Shown piece by piece: positions 54,801 through 62,708 of a stretch of DNA of 64,000 nucleotides (its first letter is position 1; the number at the start of each line of letters is the position of its first letter). The notes beneath the pieces were generated by a model. It saw nothing but the letters and a program-made list of their open reading frames with translations. It made no database searches and had not been told where the DNA came from. The translations under genes and the position numbers were made by a program. Origin of the DNA: Thiobacillus denitrificans (GTDB lineage: Bacteria > Pseudomonadota > Gammaproteobacteria > Burkholderiales > Thiobacillaceae); NCBI GenBank assembly GCA_002343685.1, contig DDRS01000034.1:62001-126000 (forward strand), written 5' to 3'.

Positions 54801-54928
54801 GAGACATCGGGAAAGGCGTCGATGGGAATCTGCTGGAACGCGCGCACGCCCAGCCCAGCCAGCACCAGTGCCAACGCGAGCACGAACCAGCGTCGCGCGA
54901 GCGCGGTTTCGATCAGGATATTCATCAT
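51857..54928 (-). CDS. Heavy-metal RND efflux pump (CzcA/CusA family)
   Basis: 1023 residues. N-terminus MNILIETALARRWFVLALALVL and the FPDVSTTQVKL region are typical of HME-RND pumps. The helix 4 segment near residue 395-405, AIGLLVDAAVVVVEN, has one aspartate and is closer to the CusA/other HME type than to CzcA's DFG motif. The metal is not certain; no obvious CusA methionine set was identified. It is coupled to both neighbours. A PmrA/QseB-like box lies upstream of the operon. Confidence 0.93.
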   Translation of the reverse strand: MMNILIETALARRWFVLALALVLAGLGVRAFQQIPIDAFPDVSTTQVKLILKAPGMTPEEVESRIAQPVETELLGIPKQTILRSQSKNALVDITVDFAEGTDIYWARQQMAERFANVKGDLPANVSGGLAPISTPLSELFMFTLEGPLSLTEKRTLLDWTVRPQLRAIPGVADVNSLGGRVATFAVSPDPAALSARGITYDELRKALESNTRNDGAGRVNEGEETWVVRVNGGIGSLEDLRHIGIKTVGGVVVTVGDVARVELGEMTRYGAVTQNGKGEAVEGLVIGLKGVNAGELIKNVKAKLADIQATLPKGVTISPFYDRAQLVDRAVGTVSKALLEAAVLVVILLLLFLGNLRAAIVVALILPLSVLATFVLMRQFGLSANLMSLGGLAIAIGLLVDAAVVVVENVVAHLAHDPEDTSETPLQRVLWATQEVARPVTSGIAIIAIVFLPLLTLQGLEGKLFAPVALTIVFALAASLLLALSVIPVLASILLKQGAHTDPWLLRKAQGLYTPLLDRALARPKFVYVTAGVLMLAAVGVYPLIGKTFMPTMDEGDILVQLEKLPSISLEEAVAQDLRVQQALLKNIPEIRRIVARAGADELGLDPMGLNDTDSFLVLKPMAEWRRPDKEWLIGEIRTVVEGFPGIAYTFTQPIDMRVSEMLTGSRGDVAIKIFGPDLATLNRLTGEIFNVVGKVPGASDVYTQQNAGVQYLQAEVDRNAAARFGLSADDIAMLLRTQLEGEVIGTIQQQGRRIPLQLRGPADLRASPDALQALRLTLPDGREISLDQVAHLKRTNGPVAVKRENAARFTVVQSNVAGRDLVSFVEDAKAAVAAQVKLPPGYSITWGGQFENQQRAAKRLMIVVPVALLLIGFLLYVTFGDARQALLVMMNVPLALIGGIFALAASGEYLSVPASVGFIALLGIAVLNGVVLVSHFNQLRAQGLQGDAVVRDGALRRLRPVLMTASIAAFGLVPLLFATGPGSEIQRPLAIVVIGGLVSATLLTLVMLPLLYRQFILKGAHA

Positions 54929-54931
54929 GGA

Positions 54932-56005
54932 TTACTCTCCCAGCCATTGCGCCTTGAGCGCCGCCACACCCTTGGCGGCGACACGGCTGCCGGCAGCCAG
55001 GCCGGTCACTTCGGCCTGGCTGGCATTCTGGCGAATCAGCTGCACCGGCGTCGGCACGAAGCCTTGCGCGGTTTCGACAAACACGTAGGGCCGGCTGGCC
55101 TGCCACACCAGCGCGGCGGCCGGCACAATCAAGGTCTTGGCCGTCGGCTTGTCCTGCGAAGCCGACGGCCCGGCCAGGGCAACCTGAATCGACTGGCCAG
55201 GGCGCAGCAGCTTGTCGGGATCGACAAGGCTGGCGCGCGCCAGCACGCTTTGCGACGCATTGAGTTGCGGCAGCAGCGCGATGACGCGCCCGCTGGCCTT
55301 GCTGTCCGCCACCGTCACGGATTGCCCGACCGCCACCTGGCGCGCCTGGATTGTCGACAACGGAATCTCCAGGGCCAGATTCGACAGATCCGCCACTTTC
55401 ACCAGCGCCATGCCGGCATCCACGCGCTGGCCCGGTTCGGCGACACTCTCCGTCACCACGCCGGCGATCGGCGCGGTCAGCGTGATCGAACTGCCCGTCA
55501 CCTTGCCTGCGCCCATCATCGACAATGCGGTCTGTGCCGCAACCAGGCTGGCATGCGCCGACTGGGCCTCGGAGCGGGTGGCGCGCAGGCGCGACTCCGC
55601 GATCAGGCCCTCGCTGAACAGTTTTTCGTCGCGCGCGGCATTACTGGTCGCCAGCTGCGATCTCAGCCGTGCCTGTGTCAGGGCATTCTGTGCTTCGGCC
55701 AGGCCGGTCATCGACAGGGTGACGAGCGGGGCGCCGCGCTTGACCGTGTCGCCCGCCTGTACATGCAGCTGGGTGACCAGCCCGGCGCCAGCCGCCGCGG
55801 CCACGCGCACGCTGGCAGGCGGCAGGGTCACCCGCGCCGTATAGGTAAGCGCGGGACTGGTGTCTTGCGTGGCCGCAATGACGGTGACGATGCCAAGGTT
55901 CTTCTTCTGCGCTGCGGACAGGGGCAGGGTGTCGGCTGCGAAAGCCGGGGCGGCGCCGAGCAGCGCCAATACGAGAATACGGGTAGAAACATAACCAGCG
56001 ATCAT
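54932..56005 (-). CDS. Metal RND periplasmic adaptor (CzcB/CusB-like)
   Basis: 357 residues with a signal peptide (TRILVLALLGAAPAFA). Lipoyl and beta-barrel parts include AAAGAGLVTQLHVQAGDTVKRG and LTAPIAGVVTESVAEPGQRV. There is no long His-rich N-terminal extension as in some CzcB. It lies 3 bp before the pump gene. Transfers substrate from periplasm to pump and channel. Confidence 0.9.
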   Translation of the reverse strand: MIAGYVSTRILVLALLGAAPAFAADTLPLSAAQKKNLGIVTVIAATQDTSPALTYTARVTLPPASVRVAAAAGAGLVTQLHVQAGDTVKRGAPLVTLSMTGLAEAQNALTQARLRSQLATSNAARDEKLFSEGLIAESRLRATRSEAQSAHASLVAAQTALSMMGAGKVTGSSITLTAPIAGVVTESVAEPGQRVDAGMALVKVADLSNLALEIPLSTIQARQVAVGQSVTVADSKASGRVIALLPQLNASQSVLARASLVDPDKLLRPGQSIQVALAGPSASQDKPTAKTLIVPAAALVWQASRPYVFVETAQGFVPTPVQLIRQNASQAEVTGLAAGSRVAAKGVAALKAQWLGE

Positions 56006-56067
56006 GCTTGATCTCCATGAGCAAGAAATTCGGGCAGGCGCACAGGCAGGTGCGCCGCGTGGAACGA

Positions 56068-56457
56068 TCAGCGGCGCGGCGGCGCCAGCGCGTGCGGCAG
56101 GGCGTGATCGGGGAGGATGGCCTGCAACGGAGTGACGCCGGGCCAGGCAGGGCTCAGCCTGGCTGCGGTTGCCGCTGACGGCGGAAGCGCCGGTACCGGG
56201 TATGACACATCGGCATCCGACACAAACAGCACGGCCTGCCGCAACGATCGTATGCCCTGTGCCACCTCGATCTCCGCGCCCTGCTCCCTGTTCTCAGCCA
56301 AGTGATAGGCCGCGTCGCCGGGCGCAGCCGCATACCCATGCAGCCAGCCTGCATGGCTCGCTTGCGCCGGTCCTGCATGGGCATGGACGAACGGCGTCAT
56401 CGCCTGCAAGGCGATGACCAACCAGAGCATCAACAGGCGAGGAAATCGGTTCGGCAC
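56068..56457 (-). CDS. Small exported protein of unknown function, first gene of metal RND operon
   Basis: About 129 residues from GTG 56457, or 120 from ATG 56430. The longer TTG start at 56481 is doubtful because a TATAAT element (56489-56484, minus) lies immediately upstream. A hydrophobic export segment (MLWLVIALQAMTPFVHAHA) is followed by a His/Ala/Pro-rich mature part with no known domain. Proteins of this type often precede czc/cus-like genes and might bind metal weakly. Function unknown. Confidence 0.6.
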   Translation of the reverse strand: MPNRFPRLLMLWLVIALQAMTPFVHAHAGPAQASHAGWLHGYAAAPGDAAYHLAENREQGAEIEVAQGIRSLRQAVLFVSDADVSYPVPALPPSAATAARLSPAWPGVTPLQAILPDHALPHALAPPRR

Positions 56458-56483
56458 GGGTCGAAATGGAAAGCGTCGCAAAA

Positions 56484-56489
56484 ATTATA
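56484..56489 (-). promoter_or_regulatory. -10 element of the metal RND operon
   Basis: TATAAT read on the minus strand, just before the small exported protein. It places the transcript start near 56477 and argues against the TTG start at 56481. Confidence 0.5.
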
Positions 56490-56548
56490 TGGATAAGCGT
56501 CGGCACCGGCACATTCACCAGGCTCGATGCGCATCCTGCCGGTGAATT

Positions 56549-56565
56549 CTTAAGACCGCCTTAAG
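56549..56565. promoter_or_regulatory. PmrA/QseB-type box upstream of the metal RND operon
   Basis: CTTAAG-ACCGC-CTTAAG, an exact direct repeat with 5-bp spacing, as in the box bound by PmrA/QseB-type OmpR regulators. Each half is also palindromic. It lies about 60 bp upstream of the TATAAT at 56489, farther than is usual for this class. A 7-bp inverted repeat ATTCACC/GGTGAAT lies between the two. Confidence 0.6.
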
Positions 56566-56617
56566 TGGCTGTCCGTCGCGCCTAGCAGGGCGGTTGTCCC
56601 ATTTCGGACGAAGGCTT

Positions 56618-57952
56618 TCAGCGCATCTGAAACATTTCCTGGTGAAAACCATCCGGCGCCAGGCCATGGGCAACGAAATCGTCCCGTATGGCCTGGCCAA
56701 ATCCCGGCGGACCGCAGAACCAGATGCTCGCCGACTGCCATTGCGGCACGGCTGCGCGAATGCGGTCGGCATCAAGCCGTCCATCTTTCCCGCTGACCAG
56801 CACATGCAGGCGTACACGGGCCGCCTGGGCATCGGCCGTGAGCTTGTCGATGGCGGCCTCTTCGAAATCCGCCGTCGGATGGAACAGGTCGATCTCCTGT
56901 TCGCCGGGCGTGCGCGCCAGCTGCTTCATGCGGGCGATGAAGGGAGTGATGCCGATGCCGGCGCCGATCCAGATCTGGCGCGAGCGCCCGTCGCGGAAAT
57001 CGAAGCAGCCATAAGGTCCTTCCACCGTGACGGGCGCCCCGACCTTCAAGCGATCGTGCAGCTTGCTGGTATGGTCGCCAAGCGCCTTGGTAATGAAGAC
57101 GATGCGGCGGTCATCGGCATCCCAGGCCGATGCAATCGTGTACGGATGGGCGCCTTCGCTTTTTCTGGACGTGACGAAGGCAAACTGCCCGGCATTGTGG
57201 CCAGGCCAGCCGCTTTCCAGGCGGATGGCCGTTTCGAGTACGCGCAATTCCGGATAATAGATGAGCGATTCGATCGTGCCCTGCACTCTGCGGTCGACGC
57301 CGACACGGCGCAACAGGACAAGCAGTGCCGCCACGGTGCCGCCCAGCATCAACAGGGCCATGACCCACCCGACTGGCTGCGACCAGTAGGCAAACTTGAG
57401 CAGCACGACGGAGTGATAAACCAGTATCAGATAAACCACCGCCAGCCATCTGTGCGTCTTGGTGAATAAGTGGTAGGGAAAGCGCCTGACCAGCGCCAGA
57501 ACGATCAGCACCACCGCGGCATAAAACGCCCATTCGCCCAGCGATTCAGCCAGCCCGCGCTGGCTGCGCAGCCAGCTCTCGGCCGGGCCCAGCATCTGGC
57601 CCGCAGCCGACTTGCGCGCAGGCCTGCTCAGCCACCCCCAGCCCACCATCCACTTGGTTCCCTGTGCCCACCACCAATGAATGCAGGAAAACACCAGTCC
57701 GGTGATTCCCAGCCATTTATGCAGGCGATACATCTTGTCGAGCCCGTCCAGAGGAGGCTCCAGCCATTTCGGCCGCGTGGCCAGCAGCATGGCGACGCTC
57801 ATGGCTCCCATGCCGATGACGCCGGTGTATTGCATCAGCACGGTGCGGAGCGAGAAATAGGTGAATGGGTCGGGCACCCACGTGTCGGCCAGCAGCCACA
57901 GCGCCGTCAGCGCCAGCAGTAGCGCCCAGAAACCCAGCTTGATGTTCTTCAT
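56618..57952 (-). CDS. Ferric-reductase-like transmembrane flavocytochrome
   Basis: 444 residues. The N-terminal half has about six membrane helices with heme-ligand histidines (YRLHKWLGITGLVFSCIHWW, FTKTHRWLAVVYLILVYHS). The C-terminal half is an FAD/NAD(P)H reductase (HPYTIAS, VEGPYGCFDFRDG, WIGAGIGITPFIARMK, WFCGPPGFG). It could reduce ferric or cupric ions or an unknown acceptor. ATG 57952 is chosen; in-frame starts up to 58015 are possible. It is divergent from the cytochrome b operon. Confidence 0.88.
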   Translation of the reverse strand: MKNIKLGFWALLLALTALWLLADTWVPDPFTYFSLRTVLMQYTGVIGMGAMSVAMLLATRPKWLEPPLDGLDKMYRLHKWLGITGLVFSCIHWWWAQGTKWMVGWGWLSRPARKSAAGQMLGPAESWLRSQRGLAESLGEWAFYAAVVLIVLALVRRFPYHLFTKTHRWLAVVYLILVYHSVVLLKFAYWSQPVGWVMALLMLGGTVAALLVLLRRVGVDRRVQGTIESLIYYPELRVLETAIRLESGWPGHNAGQFAFVTSRKSEGAHPYTIASAWDADDRRIVFITKALGDHTSKLHDRLKVGAPVTVEGPYGCFDFRDGRSRQIWIGAGIGITPFIARMKQLARTPGEQEIDLFHPTADFEEAAIDKLTADAQAARVRLHVLVSGKDGRLDADRIRAAVPQWQSASIWFCGPPGFGQAIRDDFVAHGLAPDGFHQEMFQMR

Positions 57953-58115
57953 GCCCAAATCTCGATCGGTTATTGAAAATGGCCCCACGACGCGACTCAA
58001 AGCGCTCATGGACACGGCAGCGTGTTTCCCGGCACGCTGCCAGAATAACGTTTACGCACACATTTGAAAAAGGGAATCCATATGGCGAGCCCGGCTTGCC
58101 AAATAAATGCCGTCT

Positions 58116-58132
58116 CTTAAGGTGCCCCTAAG
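58116..58132 (+). promoter_or_regulatory. PmrA/QseB-type box of the cytochrome b / two-component operon
   Basis: CTTAAG-GTGCC-CCTAAG, direct repeat with 5-bp spacing, 10 bp upstream of a -10-like TACAGT (58143-58148). Gene start is ATG 58178. This is the expected geometry for a PmrA/QseB-activated promoter and implies autoregulation by the response regulator in the same operon. Confidence 0.7.
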
Positions 58133-58177
58133 CTGACGCGCCTACAGTCTGCTGCATTCCCCTCTGAGGAGACTGTC

Positions 58178-58801
58178 ATGTCACATGCCGCCACCCATCC
58201 GCACCGCGTGTTCGACCCCCTGCTGCGCCTGCTGCACTGGGTTATTGCGCTGTCCATCGTATCGCTCATCGCCACCAGCCAGCTGGCCGACTGGTTCGAA
58301 CACGGGCCATATGAAAAGACGCTCTGGAATCTGCACATTCTCATCGGCTACACCCTGACGGCGGGCCTGCTGACACGCCTGCTGTGGAGTCTGGCTGGCC
58401 CGGCCAGCGCGCGTTGGCGCGACCTGTGGCATCCCGCCGTGTGGAAGGACAGCGTCAGGAATTTGCGCCTGCCCAAGACCCACCGCGCCGGGCATGATCC
58501 GATCGCCAGCCTGGGCTATCTGTTCGCCTACGGCGTAATGGCGCTGATGGTCGTCACCGGACTGGGGCTGGCTGCCAGCGAGTTCCAGACGGGCCCGCTC
58601 GCCGGCTGGCTGGGCAATGTGACGTGGCTGGAGGATGTGCTGGGCGAACCGCACGAATTTGGATTCGGCCTGATGCTCGGCTTCATCGGTCTGCATCTGG
58701 CTGCGTTGGTGTTTCACCAATGGCGCGGCGAACGGGTGGCTCAAAGCATGGTGACCGGCAAACAATACCTCGGCGCAGGAAACGAGGTGCAGCATGATTA
58801 A
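58178..58801 (+). CDS. Membrane cytochrome b (b561/Ni-Fe hydrogenase b-type)
   Basis: 207 residues with four to five helices. Heme-ligand histidines appear in RLLHWVIALS, NLHILIGYTL and FIGLHLAALVFH. This is the cytochrome b that typically accompanies SHP and DHC proteins. GAGGAG precedes the ATG. It overlaps the DUF1924 gene by 8 bp. Probably passes electrons from quinol to the periplasmic cytochromes. Confidence 0.92.
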   Translation: MSHAATHPHRVFDPLLRLLHWVIALSIVSLIATSQLADWFEHGPYEKTLWNLHILIGYTLTAGLLTRLLWSLAGPASARWRDLWHPAVWKDSVRNLRLPKTHRAGHDPIASLGYLFAYGVMALMVVTGLGLAASEFQTGPLAGWLGNVTWLEDVLGEPHEFGFGLMLGFIGLHLAALVFHQWRGERVAQSMVTGKQYLGAGNEVQHD

Positions 58802-59204
58802 GCACCTTCTCTACGGTGGCCTGGCGGTACTCGGCATGGCCTCCGCCGTGGCGGCGGCCGACAGCCCTGCCAGCCTGATGGCGCAGTACGCGCAGCAGGC
58901 AGGCGTGCCGATATCCGGCTTGTCCGCCTCGCGTGGCGCGGCCTTGTATCGCACCGAGCACCCGGGCCGCAATGGTGAGGCCGTGAGTTGCGCCGGCTGC
59001 CATACCGCCAACCCGACCCAGGCCGGGCGCACCCGTGTCGGCAAGCGCATCGAGCCGCTGGCGCCGGCCGCCAATCCGCAGCGTTTCACCGATGCGGCCA
59101 AGGTCGAGAAATGGTTCCGGCGCAACTGCCAGGACGTTCTGCAACGCGAATGCAGCGCGCAGGAAAAAGGCGATTTCATCGCCTGGCTGAGCCAGGCCCG
59201 ATAA
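58794..59204 (+). CDS. DUF1924 SHP-like cytochrome c
   Basis: 136 residues with a signal peptide. One heme site CAGCH, then RIEPLAPAANPQRFTDAAKVEKWFRRNCQ with CSAQEKGDFIAWL. This matches DUF1924, relatives of the sphaeroides heme protein, an oxygen-binding cytochrome with a labile ligand. Two further cysteines (NCQ, ECS) may form a disulfide. Lies between cytochrome b and DHC. Confidence 0.88.
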   Translation: MIKHLLYGGLAVLGMASAVAAADSPASLMAQYAQQAGVPISGLSASRGAALYRTEHPGRNGEAVSCAGCHTANPTQAGRTRVGKRIEPLAPAANPQRFTDAAKVEKWFRRNCQDVLQRECSAQEKGDFIAWLSQAR

Positions 59205-59214
59205 GGAGTACACC

Positions 59215-59745
59215 ATGAACTATCTATTGCGCGGAATCGGAGTCGTCGCGGCGGTCGGCGTGTTCAGCCTGTTGGCGTTTTCGCTGCCTTCAGGCGATGC
59301 ACATGGCGATGGCGGCGGCAATGTCCTGCCGCGGACGACCAACAAGGCCTGGCAACAGGAATGCGCAAGTTGCCATATCGCCTATTCGCCGGCTTTCCTG
59401 CCGAAGGCATCGTGGCGCCGTCTGATGGGCGGGCTCGATCAGCACTTCGGGGAAAACGCCAGCCTTGATCCGGCAACCCAGGCTGATATCCTGCGATTCT
59501 TGGAAGCCAACGCAGCCGACAGCGGCACCAGCCGGATGGGCAGCCGGGTGATGCAAAGCATGGGGACCAACCAGGCGCCGTCCCGCATCACCGAAACCCG
59601 CTGGTTCGTGCGCAAGCACGATGAGGTGTCGAAGTCGGTGTGGTCGCGCAAATCGATCGGTTCCGCCGCCAATTGTGCCGCGTGCCATCGCCAGGCGGAG
59701 CAGGGTGTGTTCGACGAGGACACGGTCAGAATTCCGAAACAATGA
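59215..59745 (+). CDS. Diheme cytochrome c (DHC type)
   Basis: 176 residues with a signal peptide. Heme motifs are CASCH near the N-terminus and CAACH near the C-terminus. WQQECASCHIAYSPAFLP, WRRLMGGLDQHFGENA and ETRWFVRKHDEV are typical of the DHC family. It is expected to exchange electrons with the SHP-like protein and the membrane cytochrome b. AAGGAG is located before the ATG. Confidence 0.92.
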   Translation: MNYLLRGIGVVAAVGVFSLLAFSLPSGDAHGDGGGNVLPRTTNKAWQQECASCHIAYSPAFLPKASWRRLMGGLDQHFGENASLDPATQADILRFLEANAADSGTSRMGSRVMQSMGTNQAPSRITETRWFVRKHDEVSKSVWSRKSIGSAANCAACHRQAEQGVFDEDTVRIPKQ

Positions 59746-59765
59746 CCCGAGGATGAACCGGAACG

Positions 59766-60434
59766 ATGCGCATATTGTTGGTGGAAGATGACCGCATGCT
59801 GGGCGACGGCCTCCAGGCCGGGCTGACCCAGGCGGGTTATGCCGTCGACTGGCTGCGCGACGGCGAGGCGGCGGTGTCGGCCCTGTCCACCGAATCGTTT
59901 GCAGCCGTGGTGCTCGACCTGGGACTGCCGAAACGCGACGGCCTGTCGGTGCTGCAATGGCTGCGCGGGCGCCATGACGCCACGCCGGTACTGATTCTGA
60001 CCGCGCGCGACCAGCTGGAGGACAAGGTACGCGGGCTCGATCTCGGCGCCGACGACTATGTGTTGAAGCCGTTCGACCTCGACGAGATTGCCGCCCGCCT
60101 GCGCGCGTTGGTGCGGCGCGCCCATGGCCGCCCGGAGCCTGTGCTCACCGCCGGCGAGATCGAGCTCAACCCGGCGGCGCGCAGCGTGACGCGCGCCGGC
60201 CAGGCCGTCGAACTGACCCCGCGCGAATTCGACCTGCTGCACCTGCTGCTGGAAAACACCGACCGGGTACTGACACGCCGCACGCTGGAAGAACAGCTCT
60301 ACACCTGGAACGAAGCCGTCGACAGCAATGCGCTCGAAGTCCACATCCACCACCTGCGGCGCAAGCTCGGCAACGACCTGATCCGTACTGTACGCGGCGT
60401 CGGCTACATGGTGCCGGCAGGCACGACGCCATGA
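59766..60434 (+). CDS. OmpR-family response regulator (QseB/PmrA-like)
   Basis: 222 residues. The receiver domain has acidic pocket E7-D8-D9, phosphoacceptor Asp51 in VVLDLGLPKRDG and KPFDLDE. The C-terminal winged helix has LTPREFDLLHLLLENTDRVLTRRTLEEQLY and HIHHLRRKLG. This subgroup binds CTTAAG-type direct repeats. It overlaps the kinase by ATGA. Likely activates its own operon and the metal RND operon. Confidence 0.93.
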   Translation: MRILLVEDDRMLGDGLQAGLTQAGYAVDWLRDGEAAVSALSTESFAAVVLDLGLPKRDGLSVLQWLRGRHDATPVLILTARDQLEDKVRGLDLGADDYVLKPFDLDEIAARLRALVRRAHGRPEPVLTAGEIELNPAARSVTRAGQAVELTPREFDLLHLLLENTDRVLTRRTLEEQLYTWNEAVDSNALEVHIHHLRRKLGNDLIRTVRGVGYMVPAGTTP

Positions 60435-61801
60435 GCCGGCCGTATTCCCTGCGCCGGCGGCTGGTGTGGCTGCTGACCGGCTCGGTGGCGGCGATCTGGC
60501 TGCTGTCCGCGCTGGTGGTGTATCAACGCGCACACCATGAAGCGGACGAATTGCTCGACGGCCAGCTGACGCAGGTCGCCGACACCTTGCTGGCGATCGT
60601 GGCGGCCGGCGAAGTCGAGCATTTTGCGAAGGAACTCCAGGATCACAGCCACCACAATCCGGTGCCCATCGCATTCGAGGTGTGGCACGACGATGACGGA
60701 CGGATGCTGCGTCTGGTCACGTCCATGGGCCACGCCGGGTTTGAATCCGGGATCGGACCGGGATTCAGCGAACGCCAGTACGAGGGCGCACGCTGGCGAT
60801 TCTATGCGGTGCAGGATTCCGACGCGGAATATCGGGTCGTCGTCGGCCAGGCCCACGCGGCACGCGAAGGCCTGGCGCGCGAGATCGGCCTGTCGCTGCT
60901 GATTCCCGCCGCGCTGGCGCTGCCGCTGATGGCGCTGGCGGTCTGGTGGGGTATCGGCCGCAACCTGCAGCCGGTGGATACGGTGGCGCACCAGGTCGGC
61001 GCGCTCGATGCGCAGGCCCTGACGCCACTCGACGAATCGCCCGCCCTTCCCGAGGAAATTGCGCCGCTGCGCACCGCGCTCAATGCGTTGATCCGGCGCG
61101 TCAACGAAGCCTTCGAAAACGAGCGCCGCTTCACCGCGGATGCCGCGCACGAATTGCGCACGCCGCTGGCGGCCTTGAAAGTGCAAACACAGGTCGCGCT
61201 GCGTGCGCAAACGGCTGACAGCCAGCAGCACGCGCTGGCGCAGGTGATCGCCGGCGTGGACCGGATGACGCACCTAGTCGAGCAATTGCTGACGCTGGCG
61301 CGCGTCGATCCGGCTACGCAGGGCAATCCGCCCGCACCGCTGGATCCCGCAGAAATCGTGGCGGCAGTGTGCGAAGAGCTTTTGCCGCACGCGCAACGCC
61401 ATGGGCAAACCCTGACGGTCGATGCGGCAGCGGGATGCCGTATCGCCATCACGGCGGCGTGGCTCCAGATCGCGGTCCGCAACCTGCTCGACAATGCCGT
61501 GCACTATGCGGGGGAGAACGCGCGGATCGACGTGCGCATCGCGCATCGCGAAACCGGCTGTGCCATCACCGTTGCCGACGATGGCCCGGGCGTCGCTCCC
61601 GCATTGCGGTCGCAACTCAGTGCCCGCTTCGTGCGCGGCGAAGTCGAGACCGAAGGATGCGGCCTCGGTCTTTCCATTGTCGCGCGCATTGCGGCACTCT
61701 CGCACGCCCAGCTTGAACTGGGGGACGGACTGCCGCGCGCGGATGGCGGCCATGGTTTCGCGGCCACGCTACGCTTCAACGCAACGGCCGTTCCCGCCTA
61801 A
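60431..61801 (+). CDS. Sensor histidine kinase (QseC/PmrB-like)
   Basis: 456 residues. Two membrane helices (about 14-34 and 155-178) flank a periplasmic sensor domain containing HHEADELL and EDLQDHSHHN-like His/Glu-rich stretches that could bind metal. HAMP follows, then the phosphorylated His240 in DAAHELRTPLAALK, N box NLLDNAVHYAGEN, G boxes ADDGPGV and GCGLGLSIV. Pairs with the preceding regulator. The signal is unknown; metal ions or redox are reasonable guesses. Confidence 0.92.
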   Translation: MSRPYSLRRRLVWLLTGSVAAIWLLSALVVYQRAHHEADELLDGQLTQVADTLLAIVAAGEVEHFAKELQDHSHHNPVPIAFEVWHDDDGRMLRLVTSMGHAGFESGIGPGFSERQYEGARWRFYAVQDSDAEYRVVVGQAHAAREGLAREIGLSLLIPAALALPLMALAVWWGIGRNLQPVDTVAHQVGALDAQALTPLDESPALPEEIAPLRTALNALIRRVNEAFENERRFTADAAHELRTPLAALKVQTQVALRAQTADSQQHALAQVIAGVDRMTHLVEQLLTLARVDPATQGNPPAPLDPAEIVAAVCEELLPHAQRHGQTLTVDAAAGCRIAITAAWLQIAVRNLLDNAVHYAGENARIDVRIAHRETGCAITVADDGPGVAPALRSQLSARFVRGEVETEGCGLGLSIVARIAALSHAQLELGDGLPRADGGHGFAATLRFNATAVPA

Positions 61802-61818
61802 CTGCGCGGGGCAACCCG

Positions 61819-62202
61819 TTAGCGGCGGGATCCCGGTCCCATGCCAGAACCCGGTCCCATACCCGGTCCCATACCCGGTCCCATCCCCGAGCCGGGCCCC
61901 ATGCCCGCAGGCGGCATGTCCGGGAGGGTCTTGCCCTGGGCCTGGGCACGCTCCTGCATCTGTTTGTGATGTTCCAGGCGGAAGGCTTCGCGCTCTTGCT
62001 GAGTTTTCAGCGTGCGCATGCGATTGCGGTATTCGGCCCGTTCCTGCCGCGTCATCAATTCGGATCCGTAAATACGATCCTGATCACGCACCTGGGTACG
62101 GTCCTGATCGCGTGCCTGATCGGCGGCATACACCGGCATGACACCCGCCATCCCCAAGGAAAGGGCAAGGGCGGCTATGGATAGGCGTGTTATGCGTTTC
62201 AT
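61819..62202 (-). CDS. Small exported protein with MGPG repeats
   Basis: 127 residues with a signal peptide ending near PVYAAD. A charged helical middle (MTRQERAEYRNRMRTLKTQQEREAFRLEHH) resembles a periplasmic chaperone-like or metal-binding helix. The C-terminus is a repeat of GPGSGMGPG units encoded by tandem copies of about 12-15 bp. AAGGAGA precedes ATG 62202. Located beside copper genes. Function unknown; methionines could bind copper. Confidence 0.75.
   Translation of the reverse strand: MKRITRLSIAALALSLGMAGVMPVYAADQARDQDRTQVRDQDRIYGSELMTRQERAEYRNRMRTLKTQQEREAFRLEHHKQMQERAQAQGKTLPDMPPAGMGPGSGMGPGMGPGMGPGSGMGPGSRR
61835..61900. repeat. Tandem repeat encoding MGPG units
   Basis: Copies of about 12-15 bp, core CCCGGTCCCAT, repeated four to six times with small changes, all inside the 3' end of the exported protein gene. 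Slippage could vary the repeat number. Confidence 0.7.
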
Positions 62203-62359
62203 CTCTGTCTCCTTAGCAAAATAAAATGTCCTCACACTCGATATTGCGCGTGCTCGACATCGTCCACTTCCAATCTAGTACAAAAGACCCACTTATCCTA
62301 ATGCGGAACACTTCGTGCCTGAATGGATCCGGCGATTCGCCGGGTCCATGCTTTGTCCG

Positions 62360-62671
62360 TTATTGCGCAGGCTGGATCGCGGTAACGGTCAGGGTATCGT
62401 CGATGCTCTCGGCATGAAATTTCACGGCGTCGCCCACTTTGAGACCCTGCATCAGTTCCGGCGATTGCACCCGGAACACCATGGTCATGGCGGGCATGTC
62501 GAGGTTGACGATCGGCCCGTGCCGCAGGGTGAGCTTGCCGTTGGCTACATCCACCCGGCGCACAACGCCATCGGTCATCACATTGGCCTGGGCAGCCGGC
62601 GGGGTCACTGGTTCGGCATGTAGTGGCGCAGCGATCGCCAGTGCGGCCAGTAAGAGAATCCATGTCTTCAT
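62360..62671 (-). CDS. Periplasmic copper-binding protein, CusF-like
   Basis: 103 residues with a signal peptide (WILLLAALAIAAPLHA). The mature domain has VRRVDVANGKLTLRHGPI and LDMPAMTMVFRV, the MxMxF-type copper-binding region of CusF. AGGAG precedes ATG 62671. It is downstream of the multicopper oxidase and likely delivers or buffers Cu(I). Confidence 0.92.
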   Translation of the reverse strand: MKTWILLLAALAIAAPLHAEPVTPPAAQANVMTDGVVRRVDVANGKLTLRHGPIVNLDMPAMTMVFRVQSPELMQGLKVGDAVKFHAESIDDTLTVTAIQPAQ

Positions 62672-62708
62672 TTTTCTGCTCCTGAACGTATCAATATAAA
62701 AATGGCAT

